From Equus caballus (lineage: Eukaryota > Chordata > Mammalia > Perissodactyla > Equidae), in the NCBI RefSeq assembly GCF_041296265.1, contig NC_091693.1, positions 21,576,001-21,640,000 on the forward strand: DNA of 64,000 bases, read 5' to 3'. How positions within the stretch are numbered: position 1 is the stretch's first letter; every line of letters starts with the position of its first letter. The notes under the pieces were generated by a model, which did no database searches, was not told the origin of the DNA, and saw only the letters and a program-made list of their open reading frames with translations. Made by a program: the position numbers and the translations under genes. Shown piece by piece: positions 46,290-57,964 of the stretch.

Positions 46290-47090
46290 AAATATGTTCA
46301 CAGCAGCTTTATTCATAATCACCAAAAACTGGAAACAAACCAAGCGTGCATCAACAGGAAAATGGGTATACAAGGTGCGATACACTGGAATCCTACTCAG
46401 CAATCAAGGAACAAACTACTGATATGCACAACAACATGGATGAATCTCAAAAAACTCAATACTGAGTGAAAAAATCCACATGACTACATATGGCATGATT
46501 CTAATTATATAAACCACTTATAATATTTACAAGGTTCATCATTTTCAAATCTTGATCAACTAGTTCTAGCACATTTGTTAAGAAGTCCTACCTTTCCCAA
46601 TTTAATAGCCTGCGTGCTGCTCAGTGGATGCTGTATAATGTTTGGGTCTATTTATGGACTCTGTTCTGTCCACACCACACTCTCTTGATTACTCTACTTT
46701 GTAGTAGTCTGATGTCTCCAAATGTATTCTTTTTCAAGATTGTTTTGCTACTCCAGGTCTTTACATTTCCATATACATTTTAGATTCAACTTGTCAATTT
46801 ATGTATGTGTAGGTATATATATTTATACATACATATATACATTCATAGTTTTTAGTCTGTTGACTGGGATTACTTTAAATCAATATGGAGAGGACTGACA
46901 TCTTAACAATACTGTGTCTTCCCATCCATGAACATTGTATATTTCTTTATTCATTTGGATCGTCTTAATTTTGCTCAGCAATGTTCTATATTTTTCAGTG
47001 TGGAAGTATTGCATTCTTAAGTAAAAGAATATCACTTGGTAGTTTATGGTTTTTGGTGTTGTTATAAATGGCCTGGGGTCCGTTTGTAGG
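46290..47090. repeat. L1 fragments in opposite orientations, left copy
   Basis: 46,290-46,500 plus strand (gcagctttattcataatcac, acaacatggatgaatctcaa). 46,500-47,090 reverse (ctgttgactgggattacttt, tgtggaagtattgcattctt). Copy at 58,800-59,580. Confidence 0.65.
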
Positions 47091-47812
47091 AAATTTTTAA
47101 TGCCTCCTCCAATCCCTGATTTCTTTCCACCAAGGCTACTTTATGAAGTGACTGCTGTGATACACTCCTTTCTTCATTTGGGTGCTGTAAGAGAATGTTA
47201 GGACCATGTAGTTTCATTCATCAGATGGTCATGTGATCATTTGGGAACCTTCCTCACTCATTTGGTTTGTCTCTGTAGGGGGAGATCCTTGAGGTGCTGC
47301 TTGAATTTCCTATCTCAGCCCAGAAGTCCACCTCTTGAGCTCAGCTTTCAAAGACAGAAGCTGATGAAGGTTGAATGGAGGACATTCCAGTAGGAGGCAC
47401 CTCAACAAGAAAGGTCTGAGGTCTGATGCTGTTCCCCTCCAGAGCCAGGAGAAACTCACAGTAGGGCCTTTCTGTTCAAACACAGGGCTCCAGCGTGTGT
47501 TCTGCATACACTTTGTGGCAGATGCTCCAATAGGATTTTACTCCCAGAATTCTCAACATGAACTTGCAGGTAGGACTTCTCATCCATATTTCAGAGAGCA
47601 GGAAAATGAGGCGTAGAGTGGTAGGTGTTGGTCTGTCACTTACTTAACAAAGGGACAGAGTGTGGATTCTAATTTGAAACTCTTTGATGCCAAAGCCTAT
47701 GTTCTTTACAGTATTTAGGAAGATTTTAGCTCTACAGGAATGAGCACACGACTTTTTCTTTGCCCCGCGGGGGCCATCATCCCTCAAGCTAGGGCTGAGT
47801 CTCTGCAGTTTC

Positions 47813-48001
47813 TCAGGTGTGGATCTTGATCTCTGAGGACTCACAACCAGCATGGTCCTGTTCCTGTGGGTCCCGAGGCTTCATCCCACGATAGCTGAGG
47901 GATACACAACGGAGCTCTTCTTCCTGCCCTCAGCAAGGGGCAAGCACATCTGAGAGAGGGTGGGCTGGGAGGCTGCCAGCCTGGGATTTCACCAGGGCAC
48001 C
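47813..48001 (-). pseudogene. Decayed ITIM tail exon of Siglec D
   Basis: 189-nt stretch, the same length as the intact Siglec E exon at 60317-60505. It begins after an acceptor (ccactcag|GGTGCC) and ends at TGA 47815-47813. It reads GALVKSQAGS...DVLAPC, then TGA, then GQEEELRCVSLSYRGMKPRD and SSEIKIHT. The ITIM tyrosine is cysteine (LRCVSL for LHYASL), the distal tyrosine is also lost (ESSEIKI for EYSEIKF), and an in-frame stop precedes both. It lies 3.1 kb downstream of the last coding exon of D, the same spacing as in E. It can no longer supply an inhibitory tail. Confidence 0.9.
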
Positions 48002-48104
48002 CTGAGTGGAGGGAGAGAGAAGGGAGTCAGAGAGGAAAAGCAGGGACAGGATAAAGCAGAGAGTGTCCAGGAGGGAAGCCCAGGAATTCCCTCATCCATT
48101 CATC

Positions 48105-48350
48105 CCAGGCACATCACGGTTGAGATCGCCTTCATTCATGCTTTCCTCGCATATTTAATACTTAGGAGCACTTTATCTGGTGTTTGCTAATCTCATTAAC
48201 TTCCCACAAAAAACCCATAAAGAAGATATTACTATTATCTCTATTTTATAGATATGAAAATTGAGGTTGAACCAAGTAAGTAGCTTGCTCAGAGTCCCTG
48301 GTGAAACCAGGATCCAATCTAGTTGTTTCTGACCCCAAAGCCTGAGGCCC
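48105..48350 (+). repeat. MIR SINE, left copy
   Basis: atctcattaacttcccacaa, ctctattttatagatatgaa, ctcagagtccctggtgaaac. Copy at 60,605-60,850. Confidence 0.75.
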
Positions 48351-48617
48351 CCTGTGTGTGAGGCCCTGAGCTGGGTGCTGGATGTACTTTGATGGACACG
48401 GTAGACACAGACGCTGACCTCTTACAGTATACTCTTTAATTGAGGGAGGTGGCAAAAAAAATGAGTTAAACAAATAAATATCTACTTCTGAATTATATTA
48501 TGATGCACAGGAACTAAGTGAGGAGAAATACAGAGCCTTGATTCAGGCATGGTACTTGCCCTTGGAAAGGTCACAGTTTGGTGGCAGGACAAGTCAGTCA
48601 AAGAAATTATGTCCCTG

Positions 48618-49065
48618 TGGTAGGCAGAATAACACCCCCCAAATATGTTCACGCTCTAATCCCATGGAAACTGTGAATGTGTTACCTTACATAGCAAAAG
48701 GGACTTTGCAGATGGAATTAAGTTAAGAATATTGAGATGGGGAGATTCTCCTGGATTATATTGGTGGGCCCAATGTAATCACAAGGGTCTTGACAAGAGA
48801 AAGGAGGCAGAGAGAGAGTTGAAGACGCAGGAAGGAGCCGTGAAACAAGGAACGCAGGCGCCCTCTAGAGGCTAGAAAAGGCAAGAAAATGCATTTTGCC
48901 CTGGAGCCTCCAGAAGGAACTCAGTCCTGCCTGCCAACGCCTTCATTTTAGCCCAGTGAAACCCATTTTGGACTTGTGACCTCCAGAACTGTAAGATGAT
49001 AAATTTATGTTGCTGGAAGCCACTAAATTTGTGTAAATTCATTACAGCAACAAGAAGCTAATACA
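48618..49065 (+). mobile_element. MaLR (MLT1-type) LTR, duplicate copy 2
   Basis: ggtaggcagaataacacccc to gaagctaatacagac. Same fossil insertion as at 32.55 and 61.12 kb. Confidence 0.8.
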
Positions 49066-49603
49066 GACTCATATAGAAGAGAGTGACAGGTGCTGCCTGA
49101 GGAGCATCCTTCTTTGCTGTTCCCTTGACAAGAGAACACTTGACCAAAACTGTTAATGTTTTCGCTCCTCCCATTCTCTCCTAATTATTCAACTAAGATT
49201 CATATGCGCACAAAACCACTTCCTAATTCTGCTATTATCCAGAATACCAGTGACCTCTGCTAGTGAAATCCAAATGGCCATCTTCAGTCCTCACCTCTCT
49301 GGACTTTGCACCAGCAGGTGACCCAGGAGCATGTCTTCCCTAAACTAAAGCCCTTCCTTACTTAACTACAAGATATCACACTTTTCAGTTTCCATAAACC
49401 TCATTGGCAGCCCCGTTGCTGGTTGCTCTCCAATCAAATGGGGAAGGAAGAGCAATAGAGGAGAGAGGAACAGCCCATGCAAAGACCCAGCGGTAAAAGT
49501 AAACTTGTTCTGGTTGATGCTGATGAAAAGTCCAGTGTGGATGGAGCAAAGGGTGGAAGGCAGGAGGAGTGGCCGGAAGTGGACTGGACAGTGGGACTGG
49601 AAT

Positions 49604-50320
49604 CAGGGTGTGGTAAGTGAGGCACTCGCCTAAAATGGAAAATTAAAAGGGGAGCCAAAAACCCAGGTGAGTGCAATAAGTAACATTTGAATGCAAGATT
49701 TTTAAATCAAAAGGAATGCAAAAAGAAAACCATGGAGGACAAAATATCAAATGTAAACAACTCAGTCTTAGGAAGAGTGCCCTTCTAACCAATTGGAGCC
49801 TGAGGCAGAAGGAAATATGTGTGCCCATATTTATGTTTTCATGTACTTTTAATGGTCAATTTTTCCAGAACATTTAAATAATTGAAATATTATTGGAAAC
49901 CTGAAAAGTGATATGTATTATAACATTATTTTAAGTTTAAGAGTTTATGTGTATCCAAACACATTATTTATTTATATAGAAATTTACTATAATTCTGCTT
50001 TCCTGGATTTACCGGAAGTAAATACAGAGGGAATATTTTCAAAATCTCCTCTACTTCTCTTGTTTTCAACTGCGAATGCTGCCATGTGTGATGAACAATT
50101 TCTGTTCATCAATTTATCACTCTTACATAATTATTAACTCACTTCAGTCTACTGATCCTGTCATTGTTTAGATTTTTGGTATTTTGCTCGTCATAGATTT
50201 TTTTCATTAGTTTTGATTTTTTAAAAAAATAGTGCATTAAAGTACTATCTCGATGACTGAGATTTTGGAGATCATTTTAAGTTTTGCATATGAGGAGAGT
50301 GCCTTGCTCTCCTCACCGTA
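49604..50320. mobile_element. hAT-type DNA transposon, copy 2
   Basis: Left end cagggtgtggtaagtgaggc; right end gccttgctctcctcaccg as inverted form. Confidence 0.65.
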
Positions 50321-50374
50321 AACCAGAATATGCAGGGCTGCAGGCTGAGGAGTTTGAGCTTTATTCTTTAGGTC

Positions 50375-50605
50375 AGGGTTCAGCAAACTACATAAAGCCC
50401 CTGGGTGAAATGTGGCCCGCTGTCTGTGTTTATAGATAAAGTTTTATTGGAACACAGCCATGCTCATTCATTTACATATAGTCTAAGACTGCTTTCTCGT
50501 TGCAGTAACAGAGTTGAAGGGCTGCAAGAGAGAATTTAAGGCCCACAATCCAAAAATATTTACTGTCTGACCCTTGATGGATAACTTTTGCCAGCCTCTC
50601 CTCTA
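50375..50605 (-). mobile_element. MER5A, copy 2
   Basis: gtggcccgctgtctgtgttt, aaagttttattggaacacag. Confidence 0.8.
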
Positions 50606-51059
50606 GATGATGGGGGCAAATACATGTTCAAATGCAGAGGAACTGGACCATGATGGCTTTCAGATGATCGCTCTGTGTAGGGCAAGGGAGGTGAGAGGCA
50701 GGAAGGTGAGGGGTCCAAGAAAGAAATCCTGAAGCCTCAGCAATGATGGGGATCAAGATGGGGAGACAGGGAAACTGATGCTAGCTGCTCTTAGGACAAA
50801 AAATGGACAAGACATGGTGAATTTTTGACTTTAGTAGAAGAAAAGGTTAGAGAGAAAGTGACTCCTCCATGCCTGGCCTGAAGGAAAGAGGAAGGAGCTG
50901 TCATGCTGTCAGCAAGATGCGGATCTGACTTGGGGGAAAGAGGAGGAGGAGGAGGAGATGAGAGCATCTTTGGCCATGCTGAGTGAGGCAATCCAGGGGG
51001 CCATCCTGGGGGGAGATGTCCAGGCAGGATGCTGCATGGGGAGATGCCAGGTCACTCAC

Positions 51060-51156
51060 CTGAGAGACTGACCCCGTGACTTAATTTGCACTTTCCATGT
51101 CCGTGTCCCTCACCCCTGCTGCTGGCCTTGTTGCTTCCTTCCTGCGGCGCCTCACT
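51060..51156 (-). CDS. Siglec D first tail exon with premature stop
   Basis: 97-nt exon between acceptor cactcag|AGTGAGG and donor CAG|gtgagt. It reads VRRRRKEATRPAAGVRD, then TDMESAN and TAA. The paralogous exons of C and E read SNVVTGSMSQ and ANVVTWSVSQ at the stop, so the TAA replaces a valine codon. Splice sites are still good, so transcripts may continue into the decayed ITIM exon as untranslated sequence. Confidence 0.88.
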
Positions 51157-54100
51157 CTGAGTGAAGAGACCAGAGAACCTTTCAGCCAGACCAGCTCAGG
51201 GTGCTGTGAGCACGCTGACCCTCTCCTCTGTTCTCTCTTAAGGGCCTGGAGGGGTGACTGAAGTGGGAGAGGGGTGGTCCTGACACATATACCCCAGAGT
51301 TGAGTAGACAGGCTCCACCCTCCTGGACAGTGGGCCAGAGGTTTGTAACAGACTCACCCAGGTGCCCAGGGACTTCTTTCCTGTCCTTGCTTCAAGCTCT
51401 TGACTCATCCAGTCCCTCCAGCTCTGGGCTCTGTGGCTGCCTGCCCTTCCCACCCCAGGGCTCTCCCTTCCTCCCCAGGGTCACTGCTCACATGATGACG
51501 ATGACGCAGAAGGACAGGAGGAGAAGGGTTTTAGCACCTGCTCCCCCGACAGCCCCCAGCATCACTCCTGATAAAGGACACGCTTTTCCTGCAAACAGAT
51601 TGGGTTATTAGTGATTCCCCTCTGAGAACTCGGTCTCTTCTCCTGACACTCCACGTAGGTCCCTAGACTTCTGTGTTGAGGCCACTTTGCCAGATGCAAA
51701 AAAAAGGGACATTGAACTGGGGGCAGGTGGAGGGGGCAGGGTTAGAGTGAGGAGAGTGAGGCATACAAGTGAGGCATACAAGAGCAGGTTTGCAGCCTGA
51801 CTTTACTTAAAAAGGTGATATTTTGTTCCTTGTGGAATTTATTTTGCATTCATTTTATTTTTTAAAAACTATTGCATTGTAATATTATTTCTTTTGATTC
51901 TGGAGGATTTTTTGGCTTCTCTTTAAATTTTGTGCCCATGGTAAAAGCCTCACTCTCCTGAGACTTGTTCAACCTGCAAAGGAAGGGCCTCGTGTCCCCA
52001 GACACACCTGTCCAGGCCCCAGCCCCTCTCCTCCAACACCCACCTCTTTCGCTGGCCTTTCCCTCCCAGCCCTCACCCCACGCCACACCCCTGGCCTGGA
52101 AGGAAGTGGACAGTGACACTCTGAGTCCAGGAAAATTCAGGCCTCACAGCAGAACACAGACCAGAGTTGAGCTCTGTTGAAGCTCACGGGGCTGCTCAGT
52201 GGACTGTGAGGGTGGGGTGGGTGTTGTCTCCTCCTCCAGCCCTCCTCCCAACCCGCCGGTGCACTCACTCTGCACAGAGAGGCTCAGGGAGATGTGCAGG
52301 GAGCCCTGAGGGTGCTGAGCTTGGCAGGTGAATTTGCCTTCGTGACTTGACTCCACCTGGGGCAGCTCCAGGACCTCGAGGTTCAAGGACTGTGAGGGGC
52401 TCAGGGTCTGGCTCCCACGGGCCCAGCTCAGCCTGGCAGGGGGGTTGCTGTCAGCAACACAGACCAGGCGCAGGGACTGGCCCTCCTGGACTGAAAGAGA
52501 TGAGCCATTCTCCAGGGTTGTGGGTGCTGGCAAAGAAGAGACAGAGGGTCAGAGCCACAAAGAGGTGGAGATAAAGAGGAAGGATACAGACAGAGACTGG
52601 ATGAGGACAGACACAGAGATGTAAGCGGAAGTTCAGGAAAACACACACTTTCATCCCTCACGGGTGGGAATGTAAACTTATTCTCCCTCTGAAAAGAACC
52701 ACTTGGAGAAATCTCTTGAAATTGGAAAGAATATAGGAAGCAGCTATATTTTGCTTATAGGAATCTTTCCCACAGGCATGTTTGCGAAAGGAGACACAGG
52801 CTTGTTCATTGCAGTGTTTCTGCCAGTAGAATAAGATTAATGCCATGATTTTCCATTAACAGAAGATGCGTGCAAACTCAGAATCCATCCAGACGATGGA
52901 ATACTGCACAGTCGTGGGGAAGAATGAGGACAACTGGGCTACTGATATCAAAGGACAACTTAGATCCTTTATGTGAACAAACCAAGGCTCAGAGCAGCGT
53001 ATGGACACTGATCTCTTCCCTATAGGGGACTGGGCATCAGAAGGACAGACTCTGCTGTACGTTATGAATTTTGGACCGTGTGAATATATTACCTATTCAA
53101 AGGTACTTAAGTAAGGAATTGTTGGAGAAAATAAAAAGACAAGGCTGGAACAGTCACCAAAAGACTGATGATTAGGGGTCTCCAGAGGCGGGATCTGCCA
53201 TGTGAATTGCCCTTTTCCCCTTGTGGAGCTGAGGGGATTGGAGAAGGCTGAGGGGAGTGAGGGGCCGATGGGGACAGCTTCTCAGAGGCCATGGGGGCTA
53301 AGGATGGGAGGGACCACAGGGTTCACCCACAAGCCAGTCTCTGGGGTGAATCCAGGGTGAGGCAGGGACCTGGCCTTGCCCTGAGCTGGAAGAGGTCCTG
53401 CTCCCTACAGCCCGGGAGGGGGCTCCTTCCTACCTGTGCTGTTTCCAAAGAAGATAGTTACGGTCAAGTTCTGCGGAGGGTCTGGGAGAGAAAGACACAC
53501 ATTGGTGTTGAGGGCTGGGTAGACATGGGCCCTTGTCCCCAGGAGCTGCAAATATGGGGCAAGGATAGAGGCGGGCCACCTCCTGACCCCCTCCCAGCCT
53601 GGATTCTGCGACCCCACACCAGTGTCTGAGGCCATCATACCTCCATCCCCACTGCCCTCAGGATCACATCAGGAATGGGGCATCCTGACCCAGCACTCAC
53701 AGGACACGTCGAGGAGGACAGTCCTTGTCCTGGTCACTCCAGCCCCAGGCAAGTTCACCTGACATGCGAGGCTGGTGCCATGGTCCTGAGGCCGTGGGGT
53801 GAGGGTGAGAGCCGAGGAGCGTCGGGTCCTGGGGCCCAAGGCGGTGAGGGCTGATGTCATCCAGGAGAAGATGGGGGGTGTCCCCTGCTCACAGGCCCAG
53901 GGCACAGAGCAAGTCAGATTTGTGGGGTGACCAGAATGCAGGGTCTCCGGGATGAGGATGTCAGGTAAGTGGGTCAGGGCTGGCGGGAGAGAGGGAGATG
54001 TGGGGATCAGGATGGAGGGTCTGAGGTGCAGCCCTGAGAAAAGCCTCCAGCTTTGGTCCAACTCCTCCCTCTAAACTCTGACACACTTTACCCCCAAAAC

Positions 54101-54606
54101 CTCCCAGGAGTGAGGTCTTATCCCAGTACTTCCGCTGAGGCCTCTCCTGGAGCCCTCTCCTTACCTATCACATGCACAGAGAGATAGTCTTCTTGGTAAT
54201 TCCATTTTGCTTTTCCTCTCTCAACTCGATAAAAGTATGTTCCGTTGTCCGTCCTCCTGGCATCTCTGATGTCCAGGGAGCAGTTGTAGTTATGGGGGTT
54301 CCCAAGAAGGTGGAATCGGCCCTGGGTCTCCTCCCGCACTTTTCTATCTGGGTCATTTGTGGCCACAGGAGCGTCCTGGTTTGTTTTGGCCCCTTCCCAG
54401 AACCAGTAGCCATGAGCTGGGGTAGAGTTATTCCAGCCATCCTTGGGATAGGAGAAGGAGCAGGGTACTCGCACACACAGACCCTCCGGCACCTCCACCG
54501 TCCTCTGTACTTGCAGCTGGTAAGTCTGGTAATATTTCCAGGGCTCTCTATGGCCCTCAGCCCCCTCCCTCCACCAGAGCATGGCCAGCAGCAGCAGCAG
54601 CAGCAT
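51060..54606 (-). CDS. Siglec D: three-Ig-domain Siglec with membrane lysine and stop-shortened tail
   Basis: Exons: signal plus V 54606-54165 (442 nt), C2 53979-53701 (279), linker 53481-53434 (48, YPPQNLTVTIFFGNST), C2 52526-52269 (258), TM 51588-51492 (97), tail 51156-51060 with TAA at 51083-51081. Coding length to the stop is exactly 1,200 nt (399 aa), and all borders are AG/GT. The start at 54606 gives a classic signal peptide (MLLLLLLAMLWW). The V domain keeps its cysteines and sialic-acid arginine (TYFYRVERG). The membrane segment reads GVMLGAVGGAGAKTLLLL then SFCVIVI, with a mid-membrane lysine where human relatives have threonine. The tail is basic and short (VRRRRKEATRPAAGVRD then TDMESAN) and ends before any ITIM. 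The Siglec-7/-8/-9 architecture makes it a myeloid or NK surface lectin. Pairing with DAP12 is inferred from the lysine. Confidence 0.88.
51492..51588 (-). CDS. Siglec D transmembrane exon with lysine
   Basis: 97 nt, acceptor tttgcag|GAAAAG, donor AT|gtgagc. It encodes RKACPLSGVMLGAVGGAG then AKTLLLLSFCVIVI. The lysine (codon AAA) lies about 13 residues into a roughly 25-residue hydrophobic stretch. The same lysine is visible in pseudogene A (AAVKTLLLLL), so it is not private to D. Confidence 0.88.
52650..52925 (+). repeat. L1 3' fragment in an intron of Siglec D
   Basis: gggtgggaatgtaaacttat, tggaatactgcacagtcgtg. Confidence 0.6.
54165..54606 (-). CDS. Siglec D signal peptide and V-set exon
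   Basis: One exon encodes signal peptide and V domain, unlike A and B where a short intron splits them. Conserved points are VPEGLCVRVPCSFSYP, AHGYWFWEG, FHLLGNP and DARRTDNGTYFYRVERG. The arginine codon is at 54228-54226. Sequons occur at NNST, NCS and NGT. The frame is open 25 codons upstream of the chosen ATG, but the Met at 54606 directly begins the leucine-rich signal core. Confidence 0.88.
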
Positions 54607-54743
54607 ATCTGGTGTTGGAGATGCCAAATTTCCTGACAAAAGTTGTTTCTCAGGGTTCTCTCTCAGGAAATAAAAGTTCAAGATTTAGAGGAGGCTCCAA
54701 CAGGAAGCTGAGGGTGAGGGCAGAACAGTGACCCTCCTCAGAG

Positions 54744-54752
54744 GAGGAAGTT
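54744..54752 (+). promoter_or_regulatory. PU.1/ETS-like motif upstream of Siglec D
   Basis: GAGGAAGTT within a purine run about 140 bp upstream of the D start codon. PU.1 drives many myeloid genes. In the paralogous place upstream of pseudogene C (38,465-38,480) the run is 3 nt shorter and the core is gone. Motif match only. Confidence 0.25.
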
Positions 54753-55739
54753 CACCCCAGACACTGTGGGGACTGGGACAGGCCCTATAGTCAACCATCC
54801 ACCACCCACATCCAATCCTGGGGACCCTGGGCCAGGGAGGGTGAGAGCCTCACCCAATTCACACCCCACACAGGGCCCTAGCCCTGTCTCTTGCCTCCCT
54901 GTGGATGCTCTTCCCCTTGGAGGGTCATTTTCTGCAAAGTGAAATATGTTCCCTCTGGTCAAACTTATTGAATCACAGGCTGTGGCTGTCTGTGGAGGTT
55001 GGTCTGGCCAAGGGTTGGACTCAGGGACACAGGAGATGTGGGAGGCTGACTGTCCTCACTCCCTGAGAATCCACATGACGGGCGTCCCCTCCCTGCTCAT
55101 GAGGTCTCACACCAACCCCAGACGCTGCCCTGAGATTCAGTGTCCAGTGGGGAGACAATAGGTGTCCCAGCACCAGAACCTCCCTGTTACGGGGACACAT
55201 GGAGACAAGTGAAGTAGACACGTAGTGAGGAACGCCAGCCTGGGGGTCCTCCACCCTCAGGGACGGTGAGGATTTTGTGAGAGAAGAGGCATGCACTTTA
55301 ATTCACCGAGTTTATTTTCAGTGACCACGGGCTGGGCAGAGGTGGTGGGAATTCTGGGAGGTGGTGCCTCCTCAGACCCATGTTGGTTTCCTTGAGACTA
55401 TTTTGGGGGAAACGTAAGACACATACACAGAAGTGCCCCCACAAGCTCAGTGGTTCACCACAAAATGAACACACTCAAGGTATAGAACATGGGGAGCACC
55501 CAGGACCTCCCCCTTGGTCCTCCTCCATATCGTGAATGCCTACTCCCTCGGAGGAGCCCCAACTTCACTGTGAAGCCAATTGTTTCCTTGCTTTTCTCTG
55601 TAGTTTTATCATCTGAGCATGCTGTCCTTAATACTATGGCTTTGTGCATGCTTTTTTTTAAAGACTTTGTATACATGGAAAAAATCACAGTGTTTTCTTC
55701 TATTCAACTTCATGAATCTGTCCAACCTATATTATTCCA

Positions 55740-55965
55740 TTCCCAGAACTATTACCCAACCCCCTGAGTAGAGTCAGCGCTGTGATCATGGAGAAGGAAG
55801 GTACAGGGTGTGAGCACGCATAAGTCCTCCCACACCATCACCATTTCCTGAATTTTCAGCTGGAATCTCATCCTGCAGCCCTCCCCCTCTCCTGGGGCCC
55901 CCTGTCCTGGCCACTCACTCTCTCCTTGCAGGAACAGTTGCAGAATCTGTGATCAGAGGGTTTGG
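55740..55965 (-). pseudogene. Truncated Siglec relic (signal exon and start of V-set), copy 2
   Basis: Minus strand 55,875-55,795 reads FQLKIQEMVMVWEDLCVLTP then CTFLLHDHSADSTQGVG and a stop. The spacing CVLTPCTF equals the Siglec B-strand CV.VPCSF, and the preceding strand matches LQVQ.SVTV.EGLC. A degenerate signal exon (ILQLFLQ) sits at 55,925-55,950, its ATG now ATT. Only the first third of the V exon remains. Duplicated at 39.48-39.70 kb. Confidence 0.65.
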
Positions 55966-57964
55966 TCATGCCCAGCCTGTTCCCTGTGGTCCCCAATTTG
56001 CAAAAAATAGCATAAAAATGGGAAGGAGAGACATGGGGAAGCCACCGAGAATCTAACTGTGTGCAAAAGAGGAACTTATGACTCACACGCCATCAACGCT
56101 GTGGGGCCAGAAGCAACCCCATCCTGGAACTAGTATATTTGGTATATTTACTTCTTTTTTTCAAGGCATTTATTTTCTCTCTCATTTTGATCCCATAGGA
56201 CATATGGTTTTATCCTGTTTTATTTTATTTTTTTAGTCCTCTAAATTTCATTCTCACTGGTTGTTTTTAAGAGGAGATGTTCTATACTTAATATGTCACA
56301 AATGAGGCTGGGCATTTATTTTGTTTTACTTATTTTATTTATTTATACTTTATCTTGAATGAAAATACTATAACATCACTACCTTGAGGATGATCAGGCT
56401 TTCCAGTTCTTTGTAATTGGTAACTGGTAAAACCTTCTAGTATAGAGATCAGTAGAGCTCACACCTCTGCTTAGAACTTTTCAGTGACCCACCCCCTCAT
56501 CTTCTCGACAACAGCATTGCTCAGCCAATTTCCCACCCGAATGTGCCAAACTGATGAAGCTCACACAAGAGTCTCAAACTCTGGAGACCACATCCTTTGA
56601 GGCACATGGAAGAGTTGGGGGAAGTAACCAAAGTCTGGCTGCTGTTATAAGGAAGAAAGTGCAGTGGATTTATTCCCAAAAAAAGAGACATAATTTTCCC
56701 ACAGAGTCACTTCCTCCCAGTCATCTTCTTTTTCAACTTCCTCAAACAAAGCAGGCAGTAGGAGAACAGAGTTGTGAAATGTCAGTATTGTAGTTTCTCT
56801 GTTTACTACATCCTCCCGGTTTTCTGATGAGGAACCAGCCAAATGTTTCAGTCTTACATAGTAATATGTTGATCACAAGTGACAGAACCCTCAGTCTATC
56901 CCAGTAATAGAGGATTTTGTAGGAGTACTCTGACATCTTCATATCAATAAGAAGAGCAAAACCACCTGTTGGGAAAGACAGTCTTCCTGAGTCTCTCTTA
57001 TTCCTGCACGTCTTGCTGGGTCTGCCCAAAACATGATGCTCTGACTGCTCCTTACCTGGTCAAGTTCTCAGGGCTGTGTTTTCAGGGAGCAACCTTGAAG
57101 AGTGAGCTCACGTCTTCCCCCAGGACAAAGAGCAGTCTTCCTTACTGCTCGCTATAAAAGGAGTAGGTTCTCTGAGTTGCCTGTCTTTGCCACCCAGGGA
57201 CCTATCAACCTGACTCACGTTTCTCTGGGGCTTATCCTATCAACAAAATTTTCTGAACTGCTCTGGGAGTCAAAACAAACCTAATCCTTGCCCCCATGGG
57301 CTCACCACCTAGCAGGAGATGTGGAGAACTGCAGATGCCGTTATAGACAACGTAGGGGTAGTTAAGATAGTGCTGGGGTCAGAACGAAGTCCTGGGCTTG
57401 CGACAGAGATTTTGCAAGCTACTGCAGCATATTTGTTAACTTCTAAAATATTCACTGGTAGTTTACTATGTGTCAAGCATCGTTCTTGGTGAACAAAACA
57501 GACAAAAATGCCTTCATCCAGTATCACAGATCAGGCATATACTTGCCCCTGAGAATGGGCAATGAGGAAACATTGTCCAGGCAGGGCCTCAGAGTTGGGC
57601 ACAGGTAGATAAAGAAGAGAGGGCAAGGCTGGAAGATCTGCTCCTTTCTTCTCCAAGAACAGGCTGGGGAGGGAGGGAGGAATGCAGGGGAGAAAGAATG
57701 GAAAAAAACGAAAAGAAAAAATAAAAGAAAGAAAGCGGGCAGGAGGGAGGAAGAAAGAGTAGAGAGAAAGAGAAAGAGAGAGATAGAGATTCCTTCCCGG
57801 CTGAATCTATGACAGTGTGGCTGGCAGGCCTAGAAACTGTGGTCATCACTGCTCTTAGGAACCACTTAGCTGTTTGGATGTTCACAAAGCAGTAAAGACT
57901 GCGGACCCACTTATTGCCTTGGGGTCATCTATCTGAATTCAACCTGATCTCTCCACTCTCTGGC

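Larger units (their letters stand above)
43640..56130. repeat. Tandem segmental duplication, left copy (contains Siglec D)
   Basis: Colinear with 56,130-64,000 at an offset near 12.5 kb. Matching landmarks: 43,650/56,150 (tttttcaag-cattt), 45,577/58,088 (MIR into LTR), 47,900/60,400 (ITIM exons), 51,100/63,600 (tail exons). Mismatches occur every several bases, so the duplication is not recent. Shared LTR, hAT, MER5A and L1 insertions predate it. Confidence 0.85.

Noticed and set aside
51060-54606. Siglec D as a plain pseudogene because of the tail stop
   Set aside because: All upstream exons are intact and sum to an exact frame, key residues are kept, and the only stop lies after the membrane segment, where truncation still gives a coherent receptor.
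57589-57885. Serine/leucine-rich open frame
   Set aside because: Purine-rich low-complexity DNA read on the minus strand; the copy at 45.2 kb has a different frame.
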